Below, one piece after another: positions 34,649 to 45,509 of a stretch of DNA of 64,000 nucleotides. Below the pieces are notes generated by a model. The model was not told where the DNA came from. It worked only from the letters and a program-made list of their open reading frames with translations, and did not search any database. Source of the DNA: Mantis religiosa (Eukaryota > Arthropoda > Insecta > Mantodea > Mantidae); the NCBI GenBank assembly GCA_030765055.1, contig CM060951.1, positions 52,932,857-52,996,856 of the forward strand, written 5' to 3'. The position numbers and the translations under genes were made by a program. Position 1 is the stretch's first letter. Every line of letters begins with the position of its first letter.

Positions 34649-37260
34649 TGTATGTTCAGAGTTTATTTGATTGTATTTCATGAGCGATTTATTTTTCGAC
34701 CAGGGAGTTGTTTAATAATAATGCTAATAAGGATGATTAAGTTATCTGGCAAGCGTGAGATAAGGAGCTGTGGTGATAGAGCTTAAGTGAGGCAAATTTG
34801 TTGACTTGAAGTTAATATATCATTAGTGGGAATTTATGCAATAACATAATGCCTTCTTAAAGTGCATGTATGTACAAGCACAATATACATTATCATCCTT
34901 GCTATGTGCATAATAGGTATAATAGGTATTGCGTTCCACCCAAAAATTCTATAAGTAACTTTCAGGAGAAGTAACACTTTGATGTCCTGTGAATCCAAAA
35001 TAGGGCCTCTTTTAGAAAAATATTCGTGTGTTTCTGTGTCTGTGAACAGTTTAACTCAAAACCGAAATGTCAGTTAAACACTATACTTGGTATTCAAGGT
35101 TCAACACCTTCCAAGATTGCAATACGAAGATTTTCAAGAAAAATTCCCATTCCTGACCTTTACACAGAACATTTTTCAAACCCTTTTATATTCCTAAGAT
35201 AATTCTAGTGCTTTAGATTAGCATACAATATCTTTAGGACATATACATAACAAATGAAATGTATAATTTTAATTTTCTGGAAATATCATTATTCCTCTTC
35301 ATTTGAATAACTTCTGCATGAAGACGTAAGACAAAGTGTTGATAAAATGTGCAGATCTCGTTATATTAAATGCATCCTTTTCTGGTGAAGTGAACTGTTT
35401 CAAAGATAATCCTTCTTAAGTGTTTGGATTTTCCAATACTTATAATTTTATAAAATGGGACCATGCAAAATGGATAGAAGCACACAGCGACCAGCTCTAT
35501 TAATGATTTTACTATCGTTTAAAGCCTCCGTATCCAGTTTTCCTCTTGCGCCTACAGGGTAATCAGTAATATAATTTATCTAAATACTTTTATTGATTAA
35601 TATAAAGTTAAAAACCGATTGTAAGAATAGTTTTTACCAAAGCAGAGAAAGTCACTTGAGTACAGCTGATCACATTATTTAAATTTCTGTTCTGATACCT
35701 TTATTTCTTCTTTTGTGTAATGAACCTCTAGCCACATATTTAAGAAATGTTATTTATTATACTTATATTCCTTTTTAGATTTCTTTTTAAAGCATTATTT
35801 ACAGCCATATGAAAGTGTTGGAAATGCCATCATTTCATGATATATTTGGACAGTTTTCTTCCTCCCTTTACTTCCCCATGTTCTACACATTTTTCTGCAA
35901 AAACAGTTTTGTTCTTAAACAGGTAAATATTTTAAAATGTCAATTTATTCCAGCATTTTGTGCCTGAAACTTTTGTTGCTTAAGATTCAATAAATCCCAT
36001 CACTGTCGCATTCCTCAGGGCTCTTTTCGCAGTATCAATTGATGTAATTTGACTCCTTAAATACTGCCTGTAGTAAACTATTCTCACCTCTCTAATGACC
36101 ACACAGTCATCAAAAAGTTTAGGAAAATTTATGTCCTTTTAAACATAATATATGAAGTATATAAGCGACATCTTCAGGTCTTACTAAAATTGGCTAAAAA
36201 CCTAAACTAAGTTTAGAGCTTAGCTTTCAATGTTGGTGATTAAACACAACATGATCAGGAAATGCTGCAATAAAGATCATTAAATTCACCTCTAATAACA
36301 TTAAACCATTTATTGCTTCTAAATTTAAAAAAAAATAAGCCATAGATGCCGAGATGTAATTATTACGAACGGCCTACTTTTATTAATTTTATAATCCTAA
36401 ACCACATGTTCATCAGAAGTAGTGCATGGGAAACACACGCAATATCTGAATGTGTCCTAATTTATCTAATGTAACTTCCCTGTCTTCTGTTGCAGTTATT
36501 AAGACTAGACTCAGAAAACCGTGCGTGCAGATTTCTTTTGAAACAAACACAACTAACGGTGAACTGCATACGGTACCTATGGCCTTAGGGATTTAGAGGT
36601 GGTTTAAACCAATCGTTTTGAGTGCACATTCTGCCGTAGCGCAAATAAAGCTCTTACGTATTGTTACACTATTTACTTTCTACACTACCCAGTTGAGGAG
36701 AATGTAATATACTCTTCCAAAATGTATACACCGACAGTTTATTAGCACTATACGTTTCAAGGAGCTCTAAACTAAAACACGAAAAGTCCATGAAATACAA
36801 AACTTGGTATTTTAATTCGGAAGTTTCTAAGCATGCGATACCTATGATTTTGAAGAAATTTTGGCCCACCTCAGTTTCCCCCAACATATATTATTTACAT
36901 AGAAAATTGTTAGTTATTTTTTCTTCTCAAAAATGGCTCTAAACTATTTTGATTAAAAATCATATACATGTATTTCTTAAATGTATTAGGAACAGCCTCT
37001 GAAGTCCTCTTTATTCTGAGCCAACTTTTTACATCTAGTAATCCGTAACATAGACAAAAACTTGCCACGCAAGGAATTATATCTCTTCGAAGAACATAAT
37101 GTGACATATTTTATGTTGTTAACCACTTCCTATACATTCGTTGATACCAGTTTTAACTTTCAGATACATTATGCTTTCTTGCAATTACAAATCGTAATTT
37201 CCCTTTGCTTATTATTTATTACAGAAAGAGGTAGTTTTTGTTTTTGCTTCCTTTTACATA
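34649..37260. other. No supported feature
   Basis: A long AT-rich stretch without ORFs above 80 codons, terminal repeats or tRNA-like boxes that I can recognise. It is the largest blank in the window. Confidence 0.5.
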
Positions 37261-37386
37261 TAGTGTGATCCATATAAATCTGCACCATTTAAAATAGGTC
37301 ATTACTTTTGAACCAATAATAGGACAAACGTGCAACTTTGGAAGAATTTAAGAGACAGTTGGGAGATTACATTGCACTATTTACAT

Positions 37387-38139
37387 TCTTCTTCTTCCTT
37401 CACGGGTTAGGCTTAAGCCTATTCCGGTCTCACATTTCCTGAAGCCATCTCTTTAGAGGGCGTCCTATTGATCTTCGTCCTCTTGGTTTATAATTGAAGG
37501 CTTGTTTTGGTATTCTTTCTCTTGGCATGTGATTAAGGTGTTCAACCCATTTGTTTCTATATCTTTGGATTTCTTCTAATAACGGTTGTACTTCTAATTC
37601 TTTTCTAATAATTTCATTCCTAATATGATCTTCTCTTGTACATCCTTTGATTGATCGTAAGAATCTTATTTCAGCAGCTTGTATTTTACTCTTCTCCTTT
37701 TCCCTTATTATCCATGTCTCACTTCCATAGTTTAGTATTGGGATTGCCATCACTTTGTAGAATCTTATTTGAGTTTCTTTCCTTGCTTTATTCCTGAGGG
37801 TTCTCTTAATTGTTCCGCAAAATGCTTGGAAGTTTTTTATTTTATCCCTTATATCTTGATTTTCCAATTCATAGCTTATATCACAGCCAAGGTATTGAAA
37901 GTTCGACACTTGTTCTATTATAGTTTTCTCGACTACAATTTTGGCCCTTATTGGGTATTTTCCCTTTAATGCCATTACTTTTGTTTTTGTCTTTGAGATT
38001 GTCATATCATATTTTTGGTTTAGTTGACATATTCCTTTCTTTAGTCTATCTTCCTTGTCAAAGATTAAAGCTACATCATCTGCAAATAGAAGAGTGTTTA
38101 TTGCTCTTCCTTGTCCTAACCTAATCCTCTCATGCATTT
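37387..38139 (-). pseudogene. 5'-truncated LINE, reverse transcriptase fragment 3
   Basis: An ORF (38137-37430) is open from the catalytic box (LLFADDVALIFDKED) to the C-terminus: FQYLGCDISYE, LNYGSETWIIREKEKSKIQ, AEIRFLRSIKGC, RRSIGRPLKRWLQ. It ends with a GAAGGAAGAAGAAGAA tail on the minus strand. Truncation is just before the FADD box. It is the cleanest of the three copies (235 codons open). It sits inside the left arm of the foldback transposon and so is younger than it. Confidence 0.9.
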
Positions 38140-38229
38140 TCTCAGAGAAAATGTTGGAAATGTTCTCAGAAAAAATGGTCCTCCATCAGCATCTATACAT
38201 GTATGCACTCGTCTCACCATACTCTCTGA

Positions 38230-38590
38230 ACCTTTATGGAAATGATACCGAATTGAGAGAAGGCTATTTCCAGCAAGATGGAGCAACGTACCATACATCT
38301 AATGATACTATGGAATTTTTAACCAGTTTCTTTGATAATCGAATAATCTCAAAAGTTCTGTGGCCTCCCAGGTCACCTTACCTACTCACCGGATTTTTTC
38401 TTGTGGGTTATCTAAAAAAATAGAGTGTACAAGTATAGTTCACGGACAATTTATGTTCTCAAGGAATCCATTCGAACCAAAATAAGTAACATTGGTGAGG
38501 ATGCTCTCCGTAAAACTTCAGAGAATATGGTGAGACGAGTGCAAACATGTATAGATGCTGGTGGAGGACACATCCAACATTTTCTTTGAG
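38230..38590 (+). pseudogene. DDE transposase, C-terminal half
   Basis: GYFQQDGATYHTSNDTMEF (from about 38262) holds the catalytic Asp of the QQDGA motif. It is followed by WPPRSPYLLTGFFLVGYLK, where the family has RSPDLTP; the Asp is Tyr here. After a stop the reading continues in other frames to SENMVRRVQTCIDAGG near 38525-38575. The family is a DDE-type transposase common in insects, and the upstream half of the gene is missing. Confidence 0.8.
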
Positions 38591-38712
38591 ATGTATATAG
38601 TGTAACGTAATCTCCCAATTGTGTATTATATTATGCTTAAGTTACCCTGTGTCCTATTATTGAATCAAAGGTTATGGCCTATTGAAATATATCAGGTTTA
38701 TATGAATCACAC

Positions 38713-39882
38713 TATATAGGTGAACAACAATGCTGCTTTCCTAAGTCACTCCTACTTCGTGTCTCTTACTCTTTAGGTGCCTAAAATAGGAATCAATCGG
38801 AACTGGGATGTGGGATGACGGCAATACCAATCCTAGTTAAGAGGACTGACCCAAAACATTTGTTCATAACATCAATTTAGGGTAGTGCAATTAATTAATA
38901 TTTGGAACAGAACAGTATACATTATCGTGTTATGCTTGATCACGCTAAATTTTGAGAAGCAAATGTTATAACATGAGTTCACACAAATGACGTAATTATT
39001 ACGCATAATTTTAATACATAACAAATTTGGAATACCTCCGTGAATTGAAACACTGTCAAGATATTTTGTTTTCTTTTTTCTTGAAATGCTTTGCTTGTTT
39101 AAGTGTAAAACATTTGCACTTGTAATACGAAAGATATGACTGAACTAGAATTGCGTGTTATCATTTTCTACCTGATTTTCTTAGTTTTAAGTTACGGATG
39201 CGACTTTTAGAAACAGAACCAACTCCACGCGCTTTTTGTTTCTTCTTACATCACTTTATCATTAATCCTTTAACTGTTGTTTATATATGGCTCCTTGTTT
39301 GGAATATTGTGTACTATTGTGTGCTTTGGTTTCATCATAAACAATCCTTGCTGGATCTGCATAGCGTGGTTCTGAGATGAAAGTTGAACAAGAACCTTAT
39401 AATTCGCTGAGAGGATGGCCTCATTCCGGAACCAGATTTATGTCCGGTTTTATTTTGAAATTATGTTTTTCTAAGCTTTACAGTGCTAGCTATTCTAACT
39501 TATTTCACGCTACGGATTTCCCTACAATCGCTGGTACTCTGGTGAACAAGAAAATCGGTAACAGAGTGTTTACCGACCGGCGACCCGTAAACCAAAGTGC
39601 CACATTAATCTAAGTTGAGGACTTAGGCATAGTTTGTGGTCAGATTCGGTGTGTTTACTTTCATTTTGGGAGAAAACAATTCCTGGAAAGCTAATTGCTC
39701 CAAAGCCTTTTGTTCCACTTGCAAATGAGAATTTAGTGAGGGACATGGCGGCAACACCACCAAGCAGAAACTAAGGCAGCGGAAGACAGCTTCGAGAGTT
39801 GTGACGTATTTCAGTCGGAAGTAAGGCCTTCAGTGCATGTGACGTCAGGCAAGAGCCGTGTAGTACCAAGTTGCCTATATAA
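38713..39882. other. No supported gene; promoter-like motifs near the right end
   Basis: Mostly AT-rich. A palindromic CRE-type site TGACGTCA (39840-39847) lies 36 bp before TATATAAA (39876-39883), directly upstream of the hAT ORF. These may be chance or part of the element's own promoter. Confidence 0.3.
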
Positions 39883-40293
39883 ATGGCGCTGACTACAGAA
39901 TCTGAGATATCAGTCAGGTGTACCGCACTAGATGAGAACAATGTAGCTACCACGTACCAAATGGAACTGTTAAATTTACAATGTGATGATTTATTGAAGG
40001 ACAAATATACACACAAGAAAGACTTGGCTGATGTTTACAAGAATGTCCCCCAAACCAGATTTCCGAGGTTGTATTCACTTGCCGCACGGACATTATGTAT
40101 GTTTGGCTCGACATATGTGTGCGAACAATTTTTTTCTGTTATGAAGTTAGCTAAGTCCAAACCCAAAAGTACCCTGTCGTATCACACTCTAACATGCAGC
40201 CTTCGATTACAAATTTCCCATACATCACGTCCTGATATTGATAAACCAGTTAAAGAAAAACGAAACAGAAAGTGTCCGAAAATATCCACCTAG
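39883..40293 (+). pseudogene. hAT-family transposase, C-terminal fragment
   Basis: The ORF of 136 codons contains QMELLNLQCDDLLKDKY, then FPRLYSLAARTLCMFGSTYV and CEQFFSVMKLAKSKPKSTLS (adjacent). It ends with SLRLQIS and PDIDKPVKEKRNRKC. This is the C-terminal dimerisation region of hAT transposases of the type related to GTF2IRD2 and ZBED5/SCAND3. The catalytic part upstream is not present. The ORF's first residues (39883-39950) probably do not belong to the domain. No 8-bp duplication or terminal repeat was identified. Confidence 0.8.
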
Positions 40294-42040
40294 TTTTGTT
40301 CTGAATGGGTCTCATCTAATTTGCAGAGAATATTTACTTCATATTTTATATTATTTACTTTACAGCATGCCTGTGCTTCAGATAACACAGAGCCAAAATA
40401 TAATTGTTTATAAACTGTGACCAGTTGTGTAATTAAAGCAGTCAGCATTAATATTACAGCACCTAAGATGAACGTTATACATATTATTGACAACCAATAC
40501 GTTTCCTGTCTTTCCTATCCGCACATATCAAACTATTCCTTCCCCTTCGACAGCAGTAATCAGCGCCGAAACGTCACACGCTAACCTGCCTTTCGTTCGG
40601 GAGCACATTTGGCGGTGAGAGCTGGCGCAGCTGACGTCACACCGCCACTACCTGTCTTCTCCTGAACCAAGGTAAGCCATAGGTTAATTTTTTATTACCA
40701 ATATTTTATTTTGTTTTGTGCTATTTAAAATTACACACTACATTTATGTTTCAGTACTACGAGTATCCTCTTTGTAGAAAGCACTATTTGAATTGTCGGT
40801 TTTGTAACGTTACTCTTCGATCCGTTATTTTCTCTGTAAAAAGTTATCAACCCTGTTCGCTGATGATTATTGGTGTTAATCGTTTTAATATAATACACGA
40901 ACGCATATTAACAAGAGAATGTGTATGTTCAGTTTTGAACCACTAGTGTAATATTATTTTCATGTTCATCGTATCCAATCCCGCTGATTAATGAATATTT
41001 TTCCAGTCGTGTGTTTCACTCTGTTGCATCGCTCTAACATAAAATGTCAACAGCTACCGCTCTCTATAATGAATATGGGACTTTCAAGGATATGGAAACT
41101 TCATTAATGCACATACGTTGTCTCCCGTTCATTAGCAATTACCGTGCTTTAACAGTATGACTCCGGAAGTGACGCTATTCAGCAGAAGGCAGTGAATGAA
41201 ATGCACTCGCATCACTTTTAAGCTTGGTACTTCATTATGGATGGAAACATTACCAATAAATATCCAAACCTCTGCCAGTTAGTGATTTATGACAGTGTTT
41301 GGTGTCTGTTGTAACTATGACTTGTTATCACAAGAGTGGACATCAAATGATATGTGAAGCGAACTGGGGAAGAATAACCACAAAGATAAACTCCAGGGTA
41401 CCTCTTTGACGATTGGTAAGAATGGCGACTAAGGAAAAATCTAAACCCAGTGGGATGATTGTAGCAGGATTTTAACTGGAATGATGGAGGAAGCTAATGA
41501 ATTTCTCACCTTTAGTGACGATGTAGAAGATACCTAGAAGTTTCCCCTACAACTTTTGGTATGGGTCAGTAATTCTAGAGCGATGGGTCCTTTTCCCGGG
41601 TCGTGGTAACGGGGTTGACAAAGTTAGTATTACTATTGCTGAAGAATGGACAAATAATTCTTTTCTTGTTCAAACATGTAGATTTAATTCGTCCGAAACA
41701 TTTTCAAAATCCGATACAAATGTAAATAATATAAAAGTTGTTATTTAACAAACGATGACTGCTGCATTGATTAACTATTACTTTCTTACAGATAAGCTAT
41801 TTGGCATCTTACATGGATACTCAAAAATAATTCTGTACTATCTCGGAGAGGTACAAATCTACGTCTTTCTCCTACGATGTTCTTAAGCAGAAAAACAATT
41901 TTTTTTTTAACATTTAACAACTTCTTCTCATATCATGTTGTCATGGTTACACCATTACCTACCTTACATTTTATCCATTTCATTAAACATTACAATTCCT
42001 TTTACTATTCTTATTTTTTTTTAAATTGCGTATTTTCACT
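40294..42040. other. No supported gene; one GC-rich island
   Basis: At about 40540-40675 the sequence is GC-rich, with a second TGACGTCA (40632-40639) and a splice-donor-like CCAAG/GTAAGC (40667-40676). It could be the far end of the hAT element or a host 5' exon; neither can be shown. The rest is featureless. Confidence 0.3.
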
Positions 42041-42507
42041 TTTAAGTCATATCGGACGACAAATGGAATGGGTGAAATGATGCTCAAATGGGCCCAAGGT
42101 CCATGGAGCTTAGAGTTACCCTACATTCGCCTTATAGAATAAGGGAAAACCCCAGAAAAATCCTTATCCAGGTAACTCACCCTGACCGAGGCCCGCCTCG
42201 GTAGCGTGGTGGAAGTGTATCTGCCTCACGTTCAAGAGGTCCCGAGTTCGAATCTCGGTCAGGGCAAGTTACATGCATAACGTTTATTCCGGGGTTTTCC
42301 CTTATCCTTGAAGACGAATATCGGGTAACTCTATGCCCTATGGACCCTGGGCTCATTTGAGCATCATATCACCCATTCCATTCATCGTCCGATATGACTA
42401 AATGTTGGAAGACGTAAATTACAAACAAAACCCCTGACCGAGATTCGAACTCGGGACCTCTTGAACGTGAGGCAGACATACTATCATCTATGCTACCGAG
42501 GCGGGCC
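42041..42507 (-). repeat. tRNA-derived SINE, family A, outer copy (interrupted)
   Basis: The body lies at 42041-42190 and the tRNA-like head at 42443-42507 (GATTCGAACTCGGGACC through TGCTACCGAGGCGGG). The break is filled by another family A copy in the opposite orientation. The first bases of the 3' end (ACGTCCTCC) are missing. Confidence 0.88.
42191..42431 (+). repeat. tRNA-derived SINE, family A, inserted copy
   Basis: A full copy from GCCCGCCTCGGTAGCGTGG to GACGTAAATTACAAACAAAAC. The 11-bp repeat CCCTGACCGAG flanks it (42180-42190 and 42432-42442), a clean target duplication. A-box and B-box (GAGTTCGAATCTCGG) are intact. Of all the SINEs here it has the best-preserved internal promoter. 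Confidence 0.92.
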
Positions 42508-42554
42508 TTTAACTATTCTCTTTTTTTACAAAACATGAAATATCTAATATAACT

Positions 42555-43000
42555 GCTTCATGGCTCAATCGGTTACCTTGGTTTCTTCCCGCATCTATGA
42601 AGTCCGGGTTCGATTCCTGTGGCTGGCCTAGCTTTCCCACAGATATTTTCGGGGGTTCTCCGTATCGCTAGGTGAATGCTGAGTTACTACACCCCCCAAA
42701 TTCCTGTCCTTTCACTTCATCTCAATTATCATTTCACATCATCTCACATCTAGTGGCCTCTTTCAGGGTAGAAGGTAGGCGGGAGACTCGGCGTTGGTAT
42801 TATGATATACCCTGGTAAACACTTCCTCCTCCAAAGGAACGGTCTCTAGTTTCCAGGCCGACCTGGTGGGTAGGATGCCGGTTGTACTGGCCTACCAGGA
42901 GTTTCCAACCGATCAATAATATGACCCTGCCCTCTGCACTGCCGTGGCGCCTAGGGATGGTCTTTCTCTCCTCTTGGCTTTATCTTCCTCCCTGGGGTGC
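42555..43000 (+). repeat. tRNA-derived SINE with long body
   Basis: The head GCTTCATGGCTCAATCGGTTA (start shown in part) has a good A-box, and GTCCGGGTTCGATTCCTG a perfect B-box. The tRNA-unrelated body continues through CCCCCCAAATTCC to at least CCAACCGATCAATAAT near 42918. Its middle matches the weaker copy at 20385-20595. The right boundary is uncertain. Confidence 0.65.
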
Positions 43001-43168
43001 TCTGCTCCTGTAGCATTTAAATAATGGACCTACCGTTCATGATTTCTTGCTTAACATATGTCTATGTACCCTTTTGGGCCAATCAATGACACGAATTCTG
43101 TCTTTATTTCGTACATTACATTGAACTTTATCTTATTAACAACGAAAGCTAATCTGGGAAATACATAT

Positions 43169-43660
43169 TGTGACTTTGTGGGTTAAGAGAATTAAAAGTC
43201 CAATTTGCCGAAATTCTAAATGTTCTTTAGTTGCGTAGAAACACACTGCGTAGCAGCAGAATTACATCACATATCACAATCTACAACATCAAGGTCGATG
43301 ACTATAACAAACAGCTTACTCAACTTCCACTGTTTACAACACTCTTGTTACATGTCTTTACAACTGTTTACTACTCATGACTGACTCTTGTCGAGTCGTC
43401 GCTCTCTTAAATACCTCAGTGATAAATTCGAGAGACTTATGCAGCAAATAATAAAAACAACTATTCTCTGTCAATCGAGGTATCCCTAGAACCTCCTTTA
43501 CGTGAAACCCTATCTGGGCCAGCAAGTCATTTATCTCAAGCTCTATGTTTATCTGCTTATGCAAGCACTGTCCGCCTGTTATCTTTATCTGCAGACACTT
43601 TGTTTACTCAAGCCGCGCTTATCTCTCGGCACCGAAATTTCTGTGTTTTTCGCCGCGACA
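43169..43660 (-). mobile_element. Solo LTR, gypsy family (copy 3)
   Basis: The reverse complement starts TGTCGCGGCG and ends CACAAAGTCACA, matching the other LTRs. AATAAAG-type and CATCGACCTTG blocks are present in reverse. The flanks are ATAT on the left and ATAG on the right, so the duplication carries one mismatch. Confidence 0.82.
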
Positions 43661-44080
43661 ATAGCATATTGTCCCAGCGATTTAAGGTATATATTGAAAC
43701 GGTACTCTCTTCCTCGAGTTGATTGATTGGCTGTTAACGAATGAATGGAAGATTAATTGTATGTTAAAGGAATATATATACATGTACTGAAACAAATATT
43801 TTTTTTGTAGAATGTCAAGTTTGTTACGAGCTCTGAACGGTGCTGGGAATTTTCTCTCCCCTAGGACAGCTGACCGCAACCATGAATCTTAGGCTCGCAC
43901 CCCGCGTTTAGTTTCAAACATAGTTTGACAGGAAGGGGACATCTTAGGCGGTCTAAAGAGAGATTCTCGTAACTGGGACTCCATATGTTTTCTACCGACC
44001 AACTAATTAAAAATAATGAGCTGAAGTGGGAAGCGAAGTGTCATATGGCCTAGTCGGGAACAAATAGATGTCTAAAGTTC

Positions 44081-44290
44081 AGTCGCTAGCTGAGGGTCGA
44101 CCGAGTTCGTCGTGCTAACGCACGCGGAAAGAAATTACGTTCATTAAATCAGTCGGTGGCTGAGAGTCAACCGAGATCGTCGTGCTAACGCGCGCCGACA
44201 GAAATCGCATTGATTAAATCAGTCGCTAGCTGGGGGTCGGGCTAGATCGTCGTGTAGCAGCACGAAGTCAGATATCGCGTTCTTTAAGGA
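44081..44290. repeat. 70-bp tandem repeat, three units
   Basis: Units start at 44081, 44151 and 44221 with AGTCGCTAGCTG or AGTCGGTGGCTG. Each holds GATCGTCGTGCTAACGC or a variant and ends GATTAAATC or similar. The third unit diverges and single motifs (AAATCGCGTTC, GATTAAAG) recur to about 44330. The sequence is CpG-rich against its surroundings. Confidence 0.85.
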
Positions 44291-45120
44291 ACGGACGAGT
44301 AAGCTAAAGAAATCGCGTTCGATTAAAGCTAGTTAGTAGCGGGGTGCTAATCTGAGGACTCGTGATAATTACACGGGTGTGCTACCACGCAAACGCGAAA
44401 CCTACCATTCAGAGCTCGCCTAATTAACATGTATTTCGAGAGTAATTGAAATACAATCGATCGTCATAAGAGAATTAACCTGTGTTTCTTTCCAAGTACC
44501 CTAATTTATCCACCCAGAACGCCCTGTATCAAGAGATCCTTCCCAAAAATCCTATATTCATAAATATTAGGACAGCTCCGAGAGCAGTCGAGGACATCGA
44601 TATTCTTCAAATTTTGTTAGCGATGCTGACAACCCTAAGAGTCAAGCCCCTGCCAAATAATTGAGCTGAACTGTGCGGCAATACTCTCCCGACACTCCGA
44701 CTTGCCCCAATATGTACATGAGTATCAGTTTAAAATAGACCTTTCCCTCCAGCAAATTTTAAAACGCTAATGTATGAGTGAGTCAGTGAGTGAGTGAATG
44801 GGAAAGAAAGAGTGATAATCCTAAAATAATCTTTTAATGCACCTTATTGCTGTACTTATCTTTTTGTGCAATAACTTGTTTATTTATGATTACTGTTCCT
44901 ACCTTACTAGCATTGTGTATAATTATTATTCCAGTTACGCAGACCACATAAACCTCTTTTAAATACCATGAGATCCAGCATGTTTTGTGAAGATATTCCT
45001 TTGTTTTTCATTTATACCCCGCCTTTAACTACAATGGTCATATCGGCGGCTGTTTTCCTTTGGAACACATCGCCTATTGGCCATGATAGACGTTGGGTTG
45101 TTGGTACATTGCATTTTTAA
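44291..45120. other. No supported gene
   Basis: Stray motifs of the 70-bp repeat reach about 44400. The ORF at 44482-44664 (+) has no family resemblance. Confidence 0.4.
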
Positions 45121-45124
45121 TCGT

Positions 45125-45290
45125 TAGATCATGCACACATTTTCACTCTCTTGCAGACACTGGGAAGATGGGGAATCACCTTGTTTGGAGAAAAATACCC
45201 ACCCCCAGTCAGAAATCGAACGCCGAACCATTCGCATGACAGCCAGGTGCTCTACCGACTGAGCGACGGGGGCAGCCAGAGATATTCCTT
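45125..45290 (-). repeat. tRNA-derived SINE, family D (minus copy)
   Basis: The minus-strand head, GCCCCCGTCGCTCAGTCGG then TAGAGCACCTGGCTGTC, has a near-canonical A-box and D-arm. GGCGTTCGATTTCTGAC is the B-box. The body ends with ATGTGTGCATGATCTAAC. It is the most tRNA-like head of the family. Confidence 0.75.
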
Positions 45291-45509
45291 GTTATTGGTT
45301 GGAAAGTTTAAATGCTTACATTTCTCAAACAGGAAGACATGACTCGTCTTTTGCGTCTTCGTCATACAAAGAGAATCCTACGTCGAATTCGTAACAGGTC
45401 ATAAAAATTTGACTAAAACTGATGCCTATGTTATTGGCTTATTCTAATGTATGTGCCAGGAAATGTGCGATTAAACAGTTTCTGCAAATTCAATAAAACC
45501 TGCGGTTGG

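Larger units (their letters stand above)
37263..38712 (+). mobile_element. Foldback DDE transposon with inverted arms
   Basis: The ends are inverted repeats of about 118 bp, beginning GTGTGATCCATATAAA on the left and, reversed, GTGTGATTCATATAAA on the right, each next to TA. The similarity continues inward. The left arm is an inverted copy of the right arm that includes the last 70-90 bp of the transposase gene (38140-38230 matches 38517-38595 inverted). A LINE at 37387-38139 interrupts the left arm. Part of the same element family, without the left side, is at 56930-57212. Confidence 0.8.

Noticed and set aside
44081..44330. CRISPR-like array
   Set aside because: Units are contiguous 70-bp tandem repeats without spacers, in a eukaryotic context.
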